Source of the DNA: Planctomycetaceae bacterium
GTDB lineage: Bacteria; Planctomycetota; Planctomycetia; Planctomycetales; Planctomycetaceae
Length of the DNA stretch: 6,243 nucleotides
Direction: 5' to 3'
NCBI GenBank assembly: GCA_027000105.1
Contig: JALTOP010000155.1
Location: forward strand, 1-6,243
This document shows positions 1 through 6,060 of the stretch, in pieces. The first letter of the stretch is position 1. Each line of letters begins with the position of its first letter. The position numbers were made by a program, and so were the translations under genes. The notes beneath the pieces were generated by a model that did not search any database, was not told the origin of the DNA, and saw nothing but the letters and a program-made list of their open reading frames with translations.

Positions 1-1136
1 TTTTCAATCAGTTCATCCAGGGCATCGGATTGGTCGATGATGAACCATTTTCGATCATTCACAGGGCGAACGGCTGCGTCGGATGTCGGGCTTTGTCTCT
101 TTTGACCGGATGAATCGTGCTCGGTTGAAGTGTCGCCGGTTGAATCGCCATCGATTGGATCGTCATCCGGCAAGTGGTCAAACAGCCCTCTTGTTTTTGT
201 TGTTTTCTTTGTTCCGCCCGAAGAACGCTCACCGGGACGCGATTTCTTTCGGGGAGCTGGAGGTTGATATTCAGTTAGGGAATCGAAAGATTTTATTTCA
301 TCCGGAAACTTCCGGAATCCATAATCCAGAAACAATTGCTGGAGTTTGGCTTCATCGATCCCGTCGGTTCGGGCAGATTCCAAATCGAATTCCAGAGGCA
401 AATCCGTGCGCAGAGTGACCAGTTTGCGGGAGAGAAGTGCCTGATCCGCATAGTTGACCAGATTCTCCCGCAGTTTCTTGCCCGGGGCCTTTTCCGCATT
501 GGCGAGGATGGATTCCAGATCTCCAAATTGTTCGATCAGCGCAGCCGCCTTTTTCGGGCCAACAAGCGGGACACCGGGGACGTTATCAACTGAATCGCCC
601 ACCAGCGATTGGAAATCGATGACCTGATCCGGACGGATATGCCAGGTCTCCTTCAGTTTTTCCGTATCGAAGAACTCCCCCTTTCTGCAGTTGTACATAC
701 GAACGTGATCGCTGAGCAATTGCCTGAGGTCTTTATCGCTACTGACCAGCACCACCTGCATTCCTGCTGATTCCGCCTGACGCGTGATCGTCGCAATGAC
801 GTCGTCCGCTTCCCAACCCGGATAGTTGACAAGCGGGATCTGGAATCCCTCGATCACTTCGGTGATCATGGGAATTTGCGGAACCAATTCTTCCGGCATT
901 TCCGAGCGGTTCGCCTTGTAGTTTTCGTACCAATCGCTGCGAACGCCCGGCCCTTCAGAATCGATAGCACAAAGCAGATAGTCCGGTTTGTTCTGTTTGA
1001 AAATTTGCAGTAAATCGCGGGTGAAGCCGAACACCGCATTGGTCGGCTGTCCCGCAGGCCCGGTCATGGGAGGGATCGCATGAAAAACCTGGAACAACAA
1101 AGAGAAAGTATCAATGATGTAAATCGTCTTCGGCAT
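1..1136 (-). CDS. polA: DNA polymerase I, N-terminal part (5'-nuclease domain), cut by the window edge
   Basis: The reading frame is open from the ATG at 1136 to the left edge (378 codons plus 2 nt), so the 3' part of the gene lies outside. It encodes the 5'-3' exonuclease (FEN-like) domain that removes RNA primers and nicked strands in replication and repair. The acidic metal-binding residues of the family are all visible: D9 (IYIIDTFS), D59 (CAIDSEG), E109/D111/D112 (WEADDVIA), D134/D136 (SSDKDL) and D181/D184 (GDSVDNVPGVP). The last motif leads into a helix-hairpin-helix (VPLVGPKKAAAL, about 189-200). Residues about 290-360 form a Lys/Ser/Thr/Asp-rich linker. WFIIDQSDALDELIE (364-378) resembles the first strand and helix of the 3'-5' exonuclease-like domain. 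An AGGAAG ribosome-binding site lies 5 nt before the ATG. Whether the proofreading and polymerase domains are intact cannot be seen here. Confidence 0.96.
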   Translation of the reverse strand, partial: MPKTIYIIDTFSLLFQVFHAIPPMTGPAGQPTNAVFGFTRDLLQIFKQNKPDYLLCAIDSEGPGVRSDWYENYKANRSEMPEELVPQIPMITEVIEGFQIPLVNYPGWEADDVIATITRQAESAGMQVVLVSSDKDLRQLLSDHVRMYNCRKGEFFDTEKLKETWHIRPDQVIDFQSLVGDSVDNVPGVPLVGPKKAAALIEQFGDLESILANAEKAPGKKLRENLVNYADQALLSRKLVTLRTDLPLEFDLESARTDGIDEAKLQQLFLDYGFRKFPDEIKSFDSLTEYQPPAPRKKSRPGERSSGGTKKTTKTRGLFDHLPDDDPIDGDSTGDTSTEHDSSGQKRQSPTSDAAVRPVNDRKWFIIDQSDALDELIE

Positions 1137-1141
1137 GAGTC

Positions 1142-1183
1142 TTCCTGAATGGTTGTTCCAGAATAGCTGTTCCTGAATAAATG
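1142..1183. repeat. Degenerate 14-bp tandem repeat, three copies, in the polA leader
   Basis: Three head-to-tail units read TTCCTGAATGGTTG (1142-1155), TTCCAGAATAGCTG (1156-1169) and TTCCTGAATAAATG (1170-1183). The first half of each unit is conserved and the second half has diverged, as expected of an old local duplication. The unit nearest polA contains the AGGAA (minus strand) used as ribosome-binding site, so the duplication has spread copies of a Shine-Dalgarno-like sequence through the leader. Confidence 0.75.
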
Positions 1184-1190
1184 GTGCCGT

Positions 1191-1226
1191 CGCAAACGCG
1201 ACTGGGGGCGCAAACGCGACCGGGGT
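1191..1226. repeat. 18-bp tandem duplication upstream of polA
   Basis: Two adjacent 18-bp units, CGCAAACGCGACTGGGGG (1191-1208) and CGCAAACGCGACCGGGGT (1209-1226), differ at two positions. They lie immediately beyond the 14-bp array. Their sequence is unrelated to that array, so this is a separate duplication event. Confidence 0.85.
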
Positions 1227-1444
1227 TGTCAGGCCACACTTCTCTCATGGGTAAGGCATCCCTCGTGAGCAAAGATGCTGTGCAACACAAAACGAGGGTA
1301 CTCTAATGCGCCGATCTCGACAAAGCCAGAGCCAGAGAAGCAGAACGCGAGAGTTGCTGGAACGGAACTGGCCGGAACGATAGAGGAAGGACATTTCAGG
1401 CTTGGCGATGTATCTTCCGTCCCCGGAGTTTTTCTTTCGAAAGC

Positions 1445-3679
1445 TTACTCTTCGCCAATGCGATACAACGGCAGAAAACGGTAGTAGACTTCCAGAGAGA
1501 GAGTCGCCAACGCGGTTGAATAGATTCTCCCACCATAGCCGCCCCAAGGGCCTTCGGGATTCCACGAGCCGGCCAGGTTTCCTTTTTTTACCTGATCTTC
1601 CACCAGCAGTTCCCGCAACAACCCGTTCCATTGTTCCCATTCTTTCCCGCCATATTGATACATCGCCAAGGTTCCGTAGTACCAATAATACAGGTTGGGA
1701 TCGGATTTGCGGGGCAGGTTCTTTTCGGAAAGCAGAAACTGTGTTGCTTCTCGGCTGGCCGGATTTTCGCGCGAAATACCGAGCATCTGTTTGCAGAACA
1801 GGGCTTCTGCGGTCATTGAAACGGTAACTTCCGGGCCGAATTCCGGATGATAGGCGGCCAGTCCCTTATTCTCTCCCAAAGAACGATCGACCAGAAACTT
1901 GACCATCAATTCCTTTGCTGATTCCGGGACGGCAATTCCGGCAATTTCCGCACTTTTCAGAGCCATCATCTGCCAGCCGAACATACTCATATCACCCGAC
2001 CACTTTGGCAAATAACGCCAGCCGCCATCCTCCTTGTTCTGCATGGCAACCGTGAATTGAACCGCCTTGACAACCGCAACGGTCAGTCGATCTTCCACCT
2101 TTTTCTCATTCTGCATCCCATAGGCTTCTGCCAGGGCGTAACTGGCCATGCCGTGGCAGTACATGCCTGCGTATTTCGTGGCATTGCCGCCCAGATAGCC
2201 ATCGTCTCGCTGTTGAGAGATGAGCCACTCGATCGCCTTGCCGACCGTTTTTGCGTATTTCCCTTCATCCGGGGTATAGCCGGCTCCCAGAAAGGCAAGT
2301 ACCGTCAACGCGGTAACGCCGGTGTCACCATTAACCCCCGCTTTCAGACGGTCGATACCATCTTCATCAACACCGATTTTGCCGGAGCCGTATTTATCTG
2401 CGTCCCAAAAACCGGCTTCTTCCTGGGTTGATGCGAACCAGGCCAACGCCTTTTCAACCGCTTCTTCAGAGGCATCCGTCCCACCACGCATGCGCGCGAT
2501 ATCTTTACGCCGGGCCAAATCACGCAATCGATACGTTGCAGGAACCTTGGCGGAAGCTCCCCGTTTGACGGCATCAAAATTCGGTTTCGGCAAATCAGCA
2601 AGCAGAGGGACTTCATTGACGCTGGGTGAGGTTGGAACCATGACCTCCGGGGAACTTCCTGTGATTTTTCCGGGGGCCGTTCCGACGGAGCGCTTCAATT
2701 TGGGAACATCGCTTAAGGGGCGAGGCACTCTTCGAGAGCGAACCATTGCCCGAGCGTTTGACTGGTTCGGAGTTGATGCCCCTTCTCCCTTCGGAACATC
2801 CTCACCCGTGATTAAGTTATCGGCTGTCACCGGGACAGGCGCTTCCCGTCGCTTGATCATGTCGGAAACAACGCCACGATTGGGAAGTTCGGGAGTCGGG
2901 CCACGTTCGAATTCGAGTGACTGCAACATTTTCTGTTCAGTCACCTGCGGGCTGATTCGATCAACTCCTCCGGAGGTGGGACGGCGAACTCTTTCCGCCT
3001 GTACCTGACTGCGGGGCAGTTGGCTCCGTTTTCGCTCGGGGCTTTCCTTGTCCGTTCCCTGTGACGGTTCAGGTTGCATGGCTGGAATCTTCGGATCCTC
3101 AAATTCGGGAATTTCCGCCATTTCAGATGGCTTGTCTGTTTTCCGATTCATCATCGCCAATTCAGGAGATTCCTCCAGATCGGGCAGAGGGAGGTTCTCG
3201 GTCGGTATTTCCGGTGTCAGTTCAACCGGTTTTTCAATTTCCCGTTCTGGAACTTCCGAAGGTTCCAGCTGAAATTCCTCGCGCAACTGGCGACTCATTT
3301 CTTTTTTCTGATCCAGCGGGATCGACTCCCAAATGGGAGTATTCCCGGCTTTGTCGATTCGTGTTTGCCGTTCTCCCGCGATGATGACATCGTGAATACG
3401 AATCGGTTCCAAATCCTTCACAACCTGATCCCGTACCAGTTCGGGTGCCAGAACGATCACCCCCGCTCCAGAAGAAAGGTGAAGCAACAGGGAAAACAGC
3501 AACGATTTTGATGAGGCGTGATGATCTCCCCAACTCGTGATGAGCATCGTCACCAAATGGACGGTGGCGAACAGAAAACCGAGAACCAACCCTCCCCAGA
3601 CCCATTGTTCCGCGGTCTGCTGCGAGATCTGCAGAACATCGGACAGCCACTGATAGAATTGTGCGGCAGTGCTGTTCAC
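1445..3679 (-). CDS. Membrane-anchored protein with TonB-like Pro-rich linker and C-terminal prenyltransferase/squalene-cyclase-like toroid
   Basis: A 744-residue protein of unknown function. Two hydrophobic helices are visible at about 27-49 and 58-79. Residues 1-40 carry no basic residue and the first Lys is K58, so the positive-inside rule suggests N-out, a cytoplasmic turn and the rest outside the inner membrane. Residues about 135-205 are Glu/Pro-rich; about 211-345 are Arg/Lys/Pro-rich and probably disordered. From about 400 to 740 there are repeats of the terpenoid cyclase/prenyltransferase alpha-toroid type, with QW-like motifs TQEEAGFW (418-425), QQRDDGYLGG (489-498) and QNKEDGGWRYLP (547-558), ending in GSWNPEGPWGGYGGRIY (704-720). 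I see no DxDD motif of squalene-hopene cyclase and no clear zinc triad of protein prenyltransferase beta subunits, so a binding or structural role is as likely as catalysis. The start is GTG, in a GTGA overlap with the exbD stop and with GAGGAG 5 nt upstream, so translation is probably coupled. Confidence 0.93.
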   Translation of the reverse strand: MNSTAAQFYQWLSDVLQISQQTAEQWVWGGLVLGFLFATVHLVTMLITSWGDHHASSKSLLFSLLLHLSSGAGVIVLAPELVRDQVVKDLEPIRIHDVIIAGERQTRIDKAGNTPIWESIPLDQKKEMSRQLREEFQLEPSEVPEREIEKPVELTPEIPTENLPLPDLEESPELAMMNRKTDKPSEMAEIPEFEDPKIPAMQPEPSQGTDKESPERKRSQLPRSQVQAERVRRPTSGGVDRISPQVTEQKMLQSLEFERGPTPELPNRGVVSDMIKRREAPVPVTADNLITGEDVPKGEGASTPNQSNARAMVRSRRVPRPLSDVPKLKRSVGTAPGKITGSSPEVMVPTSPSVNEVPLLADLPKPNFDAVKRGASAKVPATYRLRDLARRKDIARMRGGTDASEEAVEKALAWFASTQEEAGFWDADKYGSGKIGVDEDGIDRLKAGVNGDTGVTALTVLAFLGAGYTPDEGKYAKTVGKAIEWLISQQRDDGYLGGNATKYAGMYCHGMASYALAEAYGMQNEKKVEDRLTVAVVKAVQFTVAMQNKEDGGWRYLPKWSGDMSMFGWQMMALKSAEIAGIAVPESAKELMVKFLVDRSLGENKGLAAYHPEFGPEVTVSMTAEALFCKQMLGISRENPASREATQFLLSEKNLPRKSDPNLYYWYYGTLAMYQYGGKEWEQWNGLLRELLVEDQVKKGNLAGSWNPEGPWGGYGGRIYSTALATLSLEVYYRFLPLYRIGEE

Positions 3680-4098
3680 GGTTTCTCCTCACCAGCCAGA
3701 CGATTCGCCAGCGACAAATTGGTGATGCCAACACGGTGACATACAGCAAGCACGTTCATGACATTCTGATAAGCACCTTGGGCGTCACCACGCACAACAA
3801 CAGCCTGCTGGTTGTATCGCTTGTGGGCGGCGACCAACTCCTGTTCCAGTTCTTTCAGGGTGACCGGTTTCTCACCCAGATAAAGCTCCCCCGTCCGCGC
3901 CACGCTCACGATTATTTCATCAGGCAATTCAGAAAGAGGCAGCGCATCGGAAACGGTCGGCAATTTAATCTGGAACTGCCGCTCGGCATCGGAGAATTTT
4001 GTCCCAACCATGAAAAAGATGACCAACAGGAAAACGATGTCGATCATCGGTGTCAAATCGAGACTCGGCTCCTCAATTTCCGCTGTTTTTAATGGCAT
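3676..4098 (-). CDS. ExbD/TolR family biopolymer transport protein
   Basis: A 140-residue protein, the usual length for ExbD/TolR. A short cytoplasmic N-terminus leads into one membrane helix beginning LTPMIDIVFLLVIFFMV (15-31). D20 in it matches the conserved membrane aspartate that carries protons in ExbD/TolR/MotB-type motors. The rest is a periplasmic domain ending with the typical VMNVLAVCHRVGITNLSLAN segment. In known systems ExbD forms an inner-membrane complex with ExbB/TolQ and energises a TonB- or TolA-like protein. No ExbB homologue is in the window, so the partner must be encoded elsewhere. The gene's TGA stop overlaps the GTG start of the toroid protein by 4 nt, which implies one operon and a shared job. 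The ribosome-binding site (AGAAGAGACGG before ATG) is weak. Family assignment is sure; which of the ExbD or TolR subtypes applies is not. Confidence 0.95.
   Translation of the reverse strand: MPLKTAEIEEPSLDLTPMIDIVFLLVIFFMVGTKFSDAERQFQIKLPTVSDALPLSELPDEIIVSVARTGELYLGEKPVTLKELEQELVAAHKRYNQQAVVVRGDAQGAYQNVMNVLAVCHRVGITNLSLANRLAGEEKP
3685..3690 (-). promoter_or_regulatory. Strong ribosome-binding site inside exbD that fixes the GTG start of the toroid protein
   Basis: GAGGAG on the minus strand ends 5 nt before the GTG at 3679. It lies within the last codons of exbD. Together with the GTGA stop/start overlap it supports the non-ATG start and translational coupling. Confidence 0.8.
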
Positions 4099-4140
4099 CG
4101 CCGTCTCTTCTGGTTGTCTGTTTTAATTTGTTGAGTTTTC

Positions 4141-4152
4141 TTCGGATCCGAA
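4141..4152. promoter_or_regulatory. Perfect 12-bp palindrome 42 bp upstream of exbD
   Basis: TTCGGATCCGAA is fully self-complementary and lies between the possible -10 box (4195-4200) and the exbD start at 4098. It could be an operator for a dimeric regulator or a small leader hairpin. Palindromes of this length can also occur by chance, so function is unproven. Confidence 0.35.
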
Positions 4153-4452
4153 ACCGGCGCCCCGTCAGCGCACCACTCCCCCGTCTCCTGTTTCAGTATA
4201 TCGACAATTTTCACTACGAAAACAGTATTCTGCCGATTTCGCGAGATTAACAGCTTCACAATAGGATAGATGGAGAAACAGTACACACGCAGACGGTCTT
4301 GTTTTCGAACATTGTTCTCGAACGTCATCTGGCTCGCATCATAATGGACAGACTCAGATTCTGATTCCTCTCTGTTCCCGGGCGCATCCCATGAACATGA
4401 CGTTGCCAATGGACAAGGGGCATCTGTAAACGAGAGGGGCCGAGTATGGACG

Positions 4453-4530
4453 CCAGCCTGCAGTAACCAGCCTGCAGTAACCAGCCTGCAGTAACCAGCC
4501 TGCAGTAACCAGCCTGCAGTAACCAGCCTG
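4453..4530. repeat. Perfect 14-bp minisatellite, 5 full copies plus 8 bp
   Basis: The unit CCAGCCTGCAGTAA is repeated without any mismatch at 4453-4466, 4467-4480, 4481-4494, 4495-4508 and 4509-4522, followed by CCAGCCTG (4523-4530). There are no spacers, so it is not a CRISPR. Each unit holds the palindrome CTGCAG. Because 14 is not a multiple of 3, the TAA falls in all three plus-strand frames, which blocks plus-strand coding. Perfect identity suggests recent expansion and likely length variation between strains. Confidence 0.97.
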
Positions 4531-4634
4531 TCGCAAATTGTACAACTAACGGTTAAAGCGTATGAACGGTGCGAAAACTTTTGAGAATCTCATTTTGGTT
4601 ACGGCGGTCAGAACAGACCAGCCGTGCTGGGAAA

Positions 4635-5807
4635 TCAGATGTCCAATGCTCCCAGGGCGGAGAGCCATGTCTTCAGATCGTGTTCGTATTCGCTGGAGAG
4701 ATTGGCCTTGACCAAATGTCTGTGGAAGCCGGCTGCACCAATCTCTTCCAGATCAGCCGCTGTTGCGGAAGAAAACCGGGAAGCGGGATCGGCGTCGATC
4801 AATCCGCGTATCAATCTGATCAGCGAATCGTTCTTTTTCAGGTCGATCGGTAAATGATCTTCAAGACGCTCGGGCATCTCAAGTTTCGCTTGAACCAGCT
4901 CATTCATGCTTTTCACGTTCTGGAAGGGAGCCATTCCGGTCAACATTTCCAGCAGAATATATCCCAGACTTGCCAGATCAGAGGAGATCGAGTGGGGCGA
5001 ACCGAGCAACAACTCCGGGGCAGCATATCGCGGAGTCCATGTCGGACGGGAGGGCAAATCGTTCAGGGCGAATGCAGAGCCGAAATCGATAATCTTCGAA
5101 TCGCCGGTCAATTTCACCATGATGTTGGAAGGCTTCAAATCCGCATGAACGATACCGTGTTCATGCAGGGCAGCCACACCACTGAGACAGTCACGAAGAA
5201 TGGAAATGGCGACTCCCGGTTTGAACCGAATTCCGTTCCCCTCTCTGGTCGCGATGACGTCATTGATGTATTCCCATGTTTGGGGCGGAACAGTATCTTT
5301 AAGACGATTAAACAGGCTGGGCATCATCAAATGGCTCAAGTCGAAACCTTCAACCCATTCCATCATCAGCATTTCGATCCCGCTAGATGTCATCACGTTG
5401 TGGATATCAAGAAGATGATCCTGCTGGATGCGTGCCAACTTCATGCCGACACGGGCCAGGCGGGCCATTTCCAGATCATACTGTTCACGGGATTCATAGG
5501 GATCGGGGCTGAAAATCTTCAGCGCAAGGCGAAAACTGACATCGTGAGCACCAACCCGATCGGCCAGATACACAACCCCCTGTCCACCGGAGCCGAGTTT
5601 TCTGATCAGGCGATAGGTAACCTGCCAACTGACATCGGGCCGTTTCTGAATCTTCCGGAATTGCGCAGAAAGCGGGCCAAGCTCCCTGCTGGAAACGACC
5701 CGGAAGCTTTGAGTGGAATCATCAGCAAACCGCTCGTCCATCACCCGCGTGAGGGCTTCGGCATCGACCTGGTTACTGAGGTTCTGGTTACTGAATTCGT
5801 CTGTCAT
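4635..5807 (-). CDS. Cytosolic Hanks-type serine/threonine protein kinase
   Basis: A 390-residue kinase that should transfer the gamma phosphate of ATP to Ser/Thr of unknown targets. Motifs in order: Gly-rich loop LGSGGQGVVYLA (71-82), ATP-anchoring K97 (RLALKIF), a helix-C glutamate probably E113, hinge MMEWVEGFDL (148-157), catalytic loop HADLKPSN (221-228, base D223), DFG (241-243), APE (263-265), D277 of SSDLASLG, and R344 near the domain end. These indicate an active enzyme. HAD replaces HRD, so activation-loop phosphorylation may not be needed. There is no membrane helix or C-terminal sensor domain, unlike PknB-type kinases; about 65 residues precede the kinase domain. The N-terminus has a small repeat, EFSNQ-NLSNQ (4-13). 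The ATG at 5807 is the only normal start before an upstream in-frame stop, but no Shine-Dalgarno sequence precedes it. Substrates cannot be inferred from neighbours; it is 536 bp from exbD and probably a separate unit. Confidence 0.95.
   Translation of the reverse strand: MTDEFSNQNLSNQVDAEALTRVMDERFADDSTQSFRVVSSRELGPLSAQFRKIQKRPDVSWQVTYRLIRKLGSGGQGVVYLADRVGAHDVSFRLALKIFSPDPYESREQYDLEMARLARVGMKLARIQQDHLLDIHNVMTSSGIEMLMMEWVEGFDLSHLMMPSLFNRLKDTVPPQTWEYINDVIATREGNGIRFKPGVAISILRDCLSGVAALHEHGIVHADLKPSNIMVKLTGDSKIIDFGSAFALNDLPSRPTWTPRYAAPELLLGSPHSISSDLASLGYILLEMLTGMAPFQNVKSMNELVQAKLEMPERLEDHLPIDLKKNDSLIRLIRGLIDADPASRFSSATAADLEEIGAAGFHRHLVKANLSSEYEHDLKTWLSALGALDI
5769..5798 (-). repeat. In-frame 15-bp tandem duplication at the kinase N-terminus
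   Basis: CTGGTTACTGAGGTT (5769-5783) and CTGGTTACTGAATTC (5784-5798) on the plus strand are adjacent 15-bp copies that share their first 11 bases. On the coding strand they give the pentapeptide doublet EFSNQ/NLSNQ. The length is a multiple of three, so the frame is kept. Confidence 0.8.
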
Positions 5808-5886
5808 AACAGGAAAAACTTTGTCGGAAGTCGTCGGAGTTTGGCTGGAGTCGGCAGGCCAGTTGCTAATCGTAAAACAGGTAGGA

Positions 5887-5918
5887 GTCGATCTCTTTCA
5901 CCGTCGATCTTTTTCACC
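5887..5918. repeat. 16-bp tandem duplication upstream of the kinase
   Basis: GTCGATCTCTTTCACC (5887-5902) is followed directly by GTCGATCTTTTTCACC (5903-5918), with one mismatch. It lies about 80-110 bp before the kinase start, possibly in the leader or promoter. Confidence 0.9.
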
Positions 5919-5936
5919 GAAGACACGGCAACGGGC

Positions 5937-5972
5937 TGATTGTTCGTTTGATTTGTTCGTTTGATTTGTTCG
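5937..5972. repeat. 13-bp tandem repeat, two exact copies and a partial third
   Basis: TTTGATTTGTTCG occurs exactly at 5947-5959 and 5960-5972, preceded by a shortened copy CTGATTGTTCG-like sequence at 5937-5946 that lacks one T. Confidence 0.88.
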
Positions 5973-6018
5973 CTCAATACTGCTGAATATTTCCTGCCAT
6001 ACAGAAGATGGATTGTTA

Positions 6019-6044
6019 CATCACTTGATCATCACTGGATCATC
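6019..6044. repeat. 11-bp tandem repeat, 2.4 copies
   Basis: CATCACTTGAT (6019-6029), CATCACTGGAT (6030-6040) and the start of a third unit CATC (6041-6044). There is one mismatch between the full units. Confidence 0.75.
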
Positions 6045-6060
6045 GAACAAAGATCGCAAC

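Larger units (their letters stand above)
1137..1444. other. Intergenic region between the toroid-protein gene and polA
   Basis: This 308-bp gap holds the polA leader and probably its promoter. I could not find a convincing -35/-10 pair. It contains two tandem-duplication arrays near polA (listed separately). Another degenerate pair lies at 1357-1379 (CTGGAACGGAA then CTGGCCGGAACG), and there is a short AGCCAG doublet around 1324-1337. A 7-bp inverted repeat, CCCTCGT (1260-1266) with ACGAGGG (1292-1298), encloses 25 nt, and CTTTCGAAAG (1435-1444) is a perfect 10-bp palindrome directly after the preceding stop codon. Neither is followed by a T-run on the minus strand, so neither is a canonical intrinsic terminator. 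No frame has coding character. Confidence 0.7.
4099..4634. other. Intergenic region between the kinase gene and exbD
   Basis: 536 bp without a credible gene. It holds the 14-bp minisatellite at 4453-4530 and the palindrome at 4141-4152 (both listed). A degenerate 13-bp doublet lies at 4301-4326 (GTTTTCGAACATT then GTTCTCGAACGTC). Two 11-bp interrupted palindromes occur, TCAGATTCTGA (4354-4364) and TGAGAATCTCA (4582-4592). A small hairpin CCAGC-CGT-GCTGG (4618-4630) lies 4 nt past the kinase stop; it lacks a T-run and is at best a weak terminator. On the minus strand TATACT (4200-4195) is a possible -10 box for exbD, but no good -35 sits at the right distance. ExbB could not fit here. Confidence 0.7.

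Noticed and set aside
1260..1298. CCCTCGT/ACGAGGG inverted repeat as a riboswitch or terminator in the polA leader
   Set aside because: A 7-bp stem with a 25-nt loop, no T-run and no resemblance to a known riboswitch. It may well be chance.
2322..3008. Plus-strand reading frame of 228 codons opposite the toroid gene
   Set aside because: It lies opposite the Pro/Arg-rich linker, where biased codons keep the opposite strand free of stops. The product is Ser/Thr/Arg-rich low complexity without a domain.
4089..4409. Minus-strand 106-codon frame just before exbD, a candidate for a missing ExbB
   Set aside because: It has no membrane helices of the ExbB type, is too short, overlaps the start of exbD in another frame and has non-coding-like composition.
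4453..4530. CRISPR array
   Set aside because: The 14-bp units are directly adjacent with no spacers, and no cas gene is present.
4354..4545. Minus-strand 63-codon frame crossing the 14-bp minisatellite
   Set aside because: It is open only because the repeat happens to lack stops in that direction. There is no ribosome-binding site and no family resemblance.
4618..4630. CCAGC-CGT-GCTGG hairpin after the kinase stop as a terminator
   Set aside because: The stem is only 5 bp and the following minus-strand sequence (TCTGTTCTGACC) is not a T-run. It was kept only as a remark in the intergenic entry.
4854..5939. Long plus-strand reading frame of 361 codons antisense to the kinase
   Set aside because: It mirrors the kinase, which has complete catalytic motifs. 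The antisense product has no recognisable domain and an odd His/Gln/Arg-rich composition.
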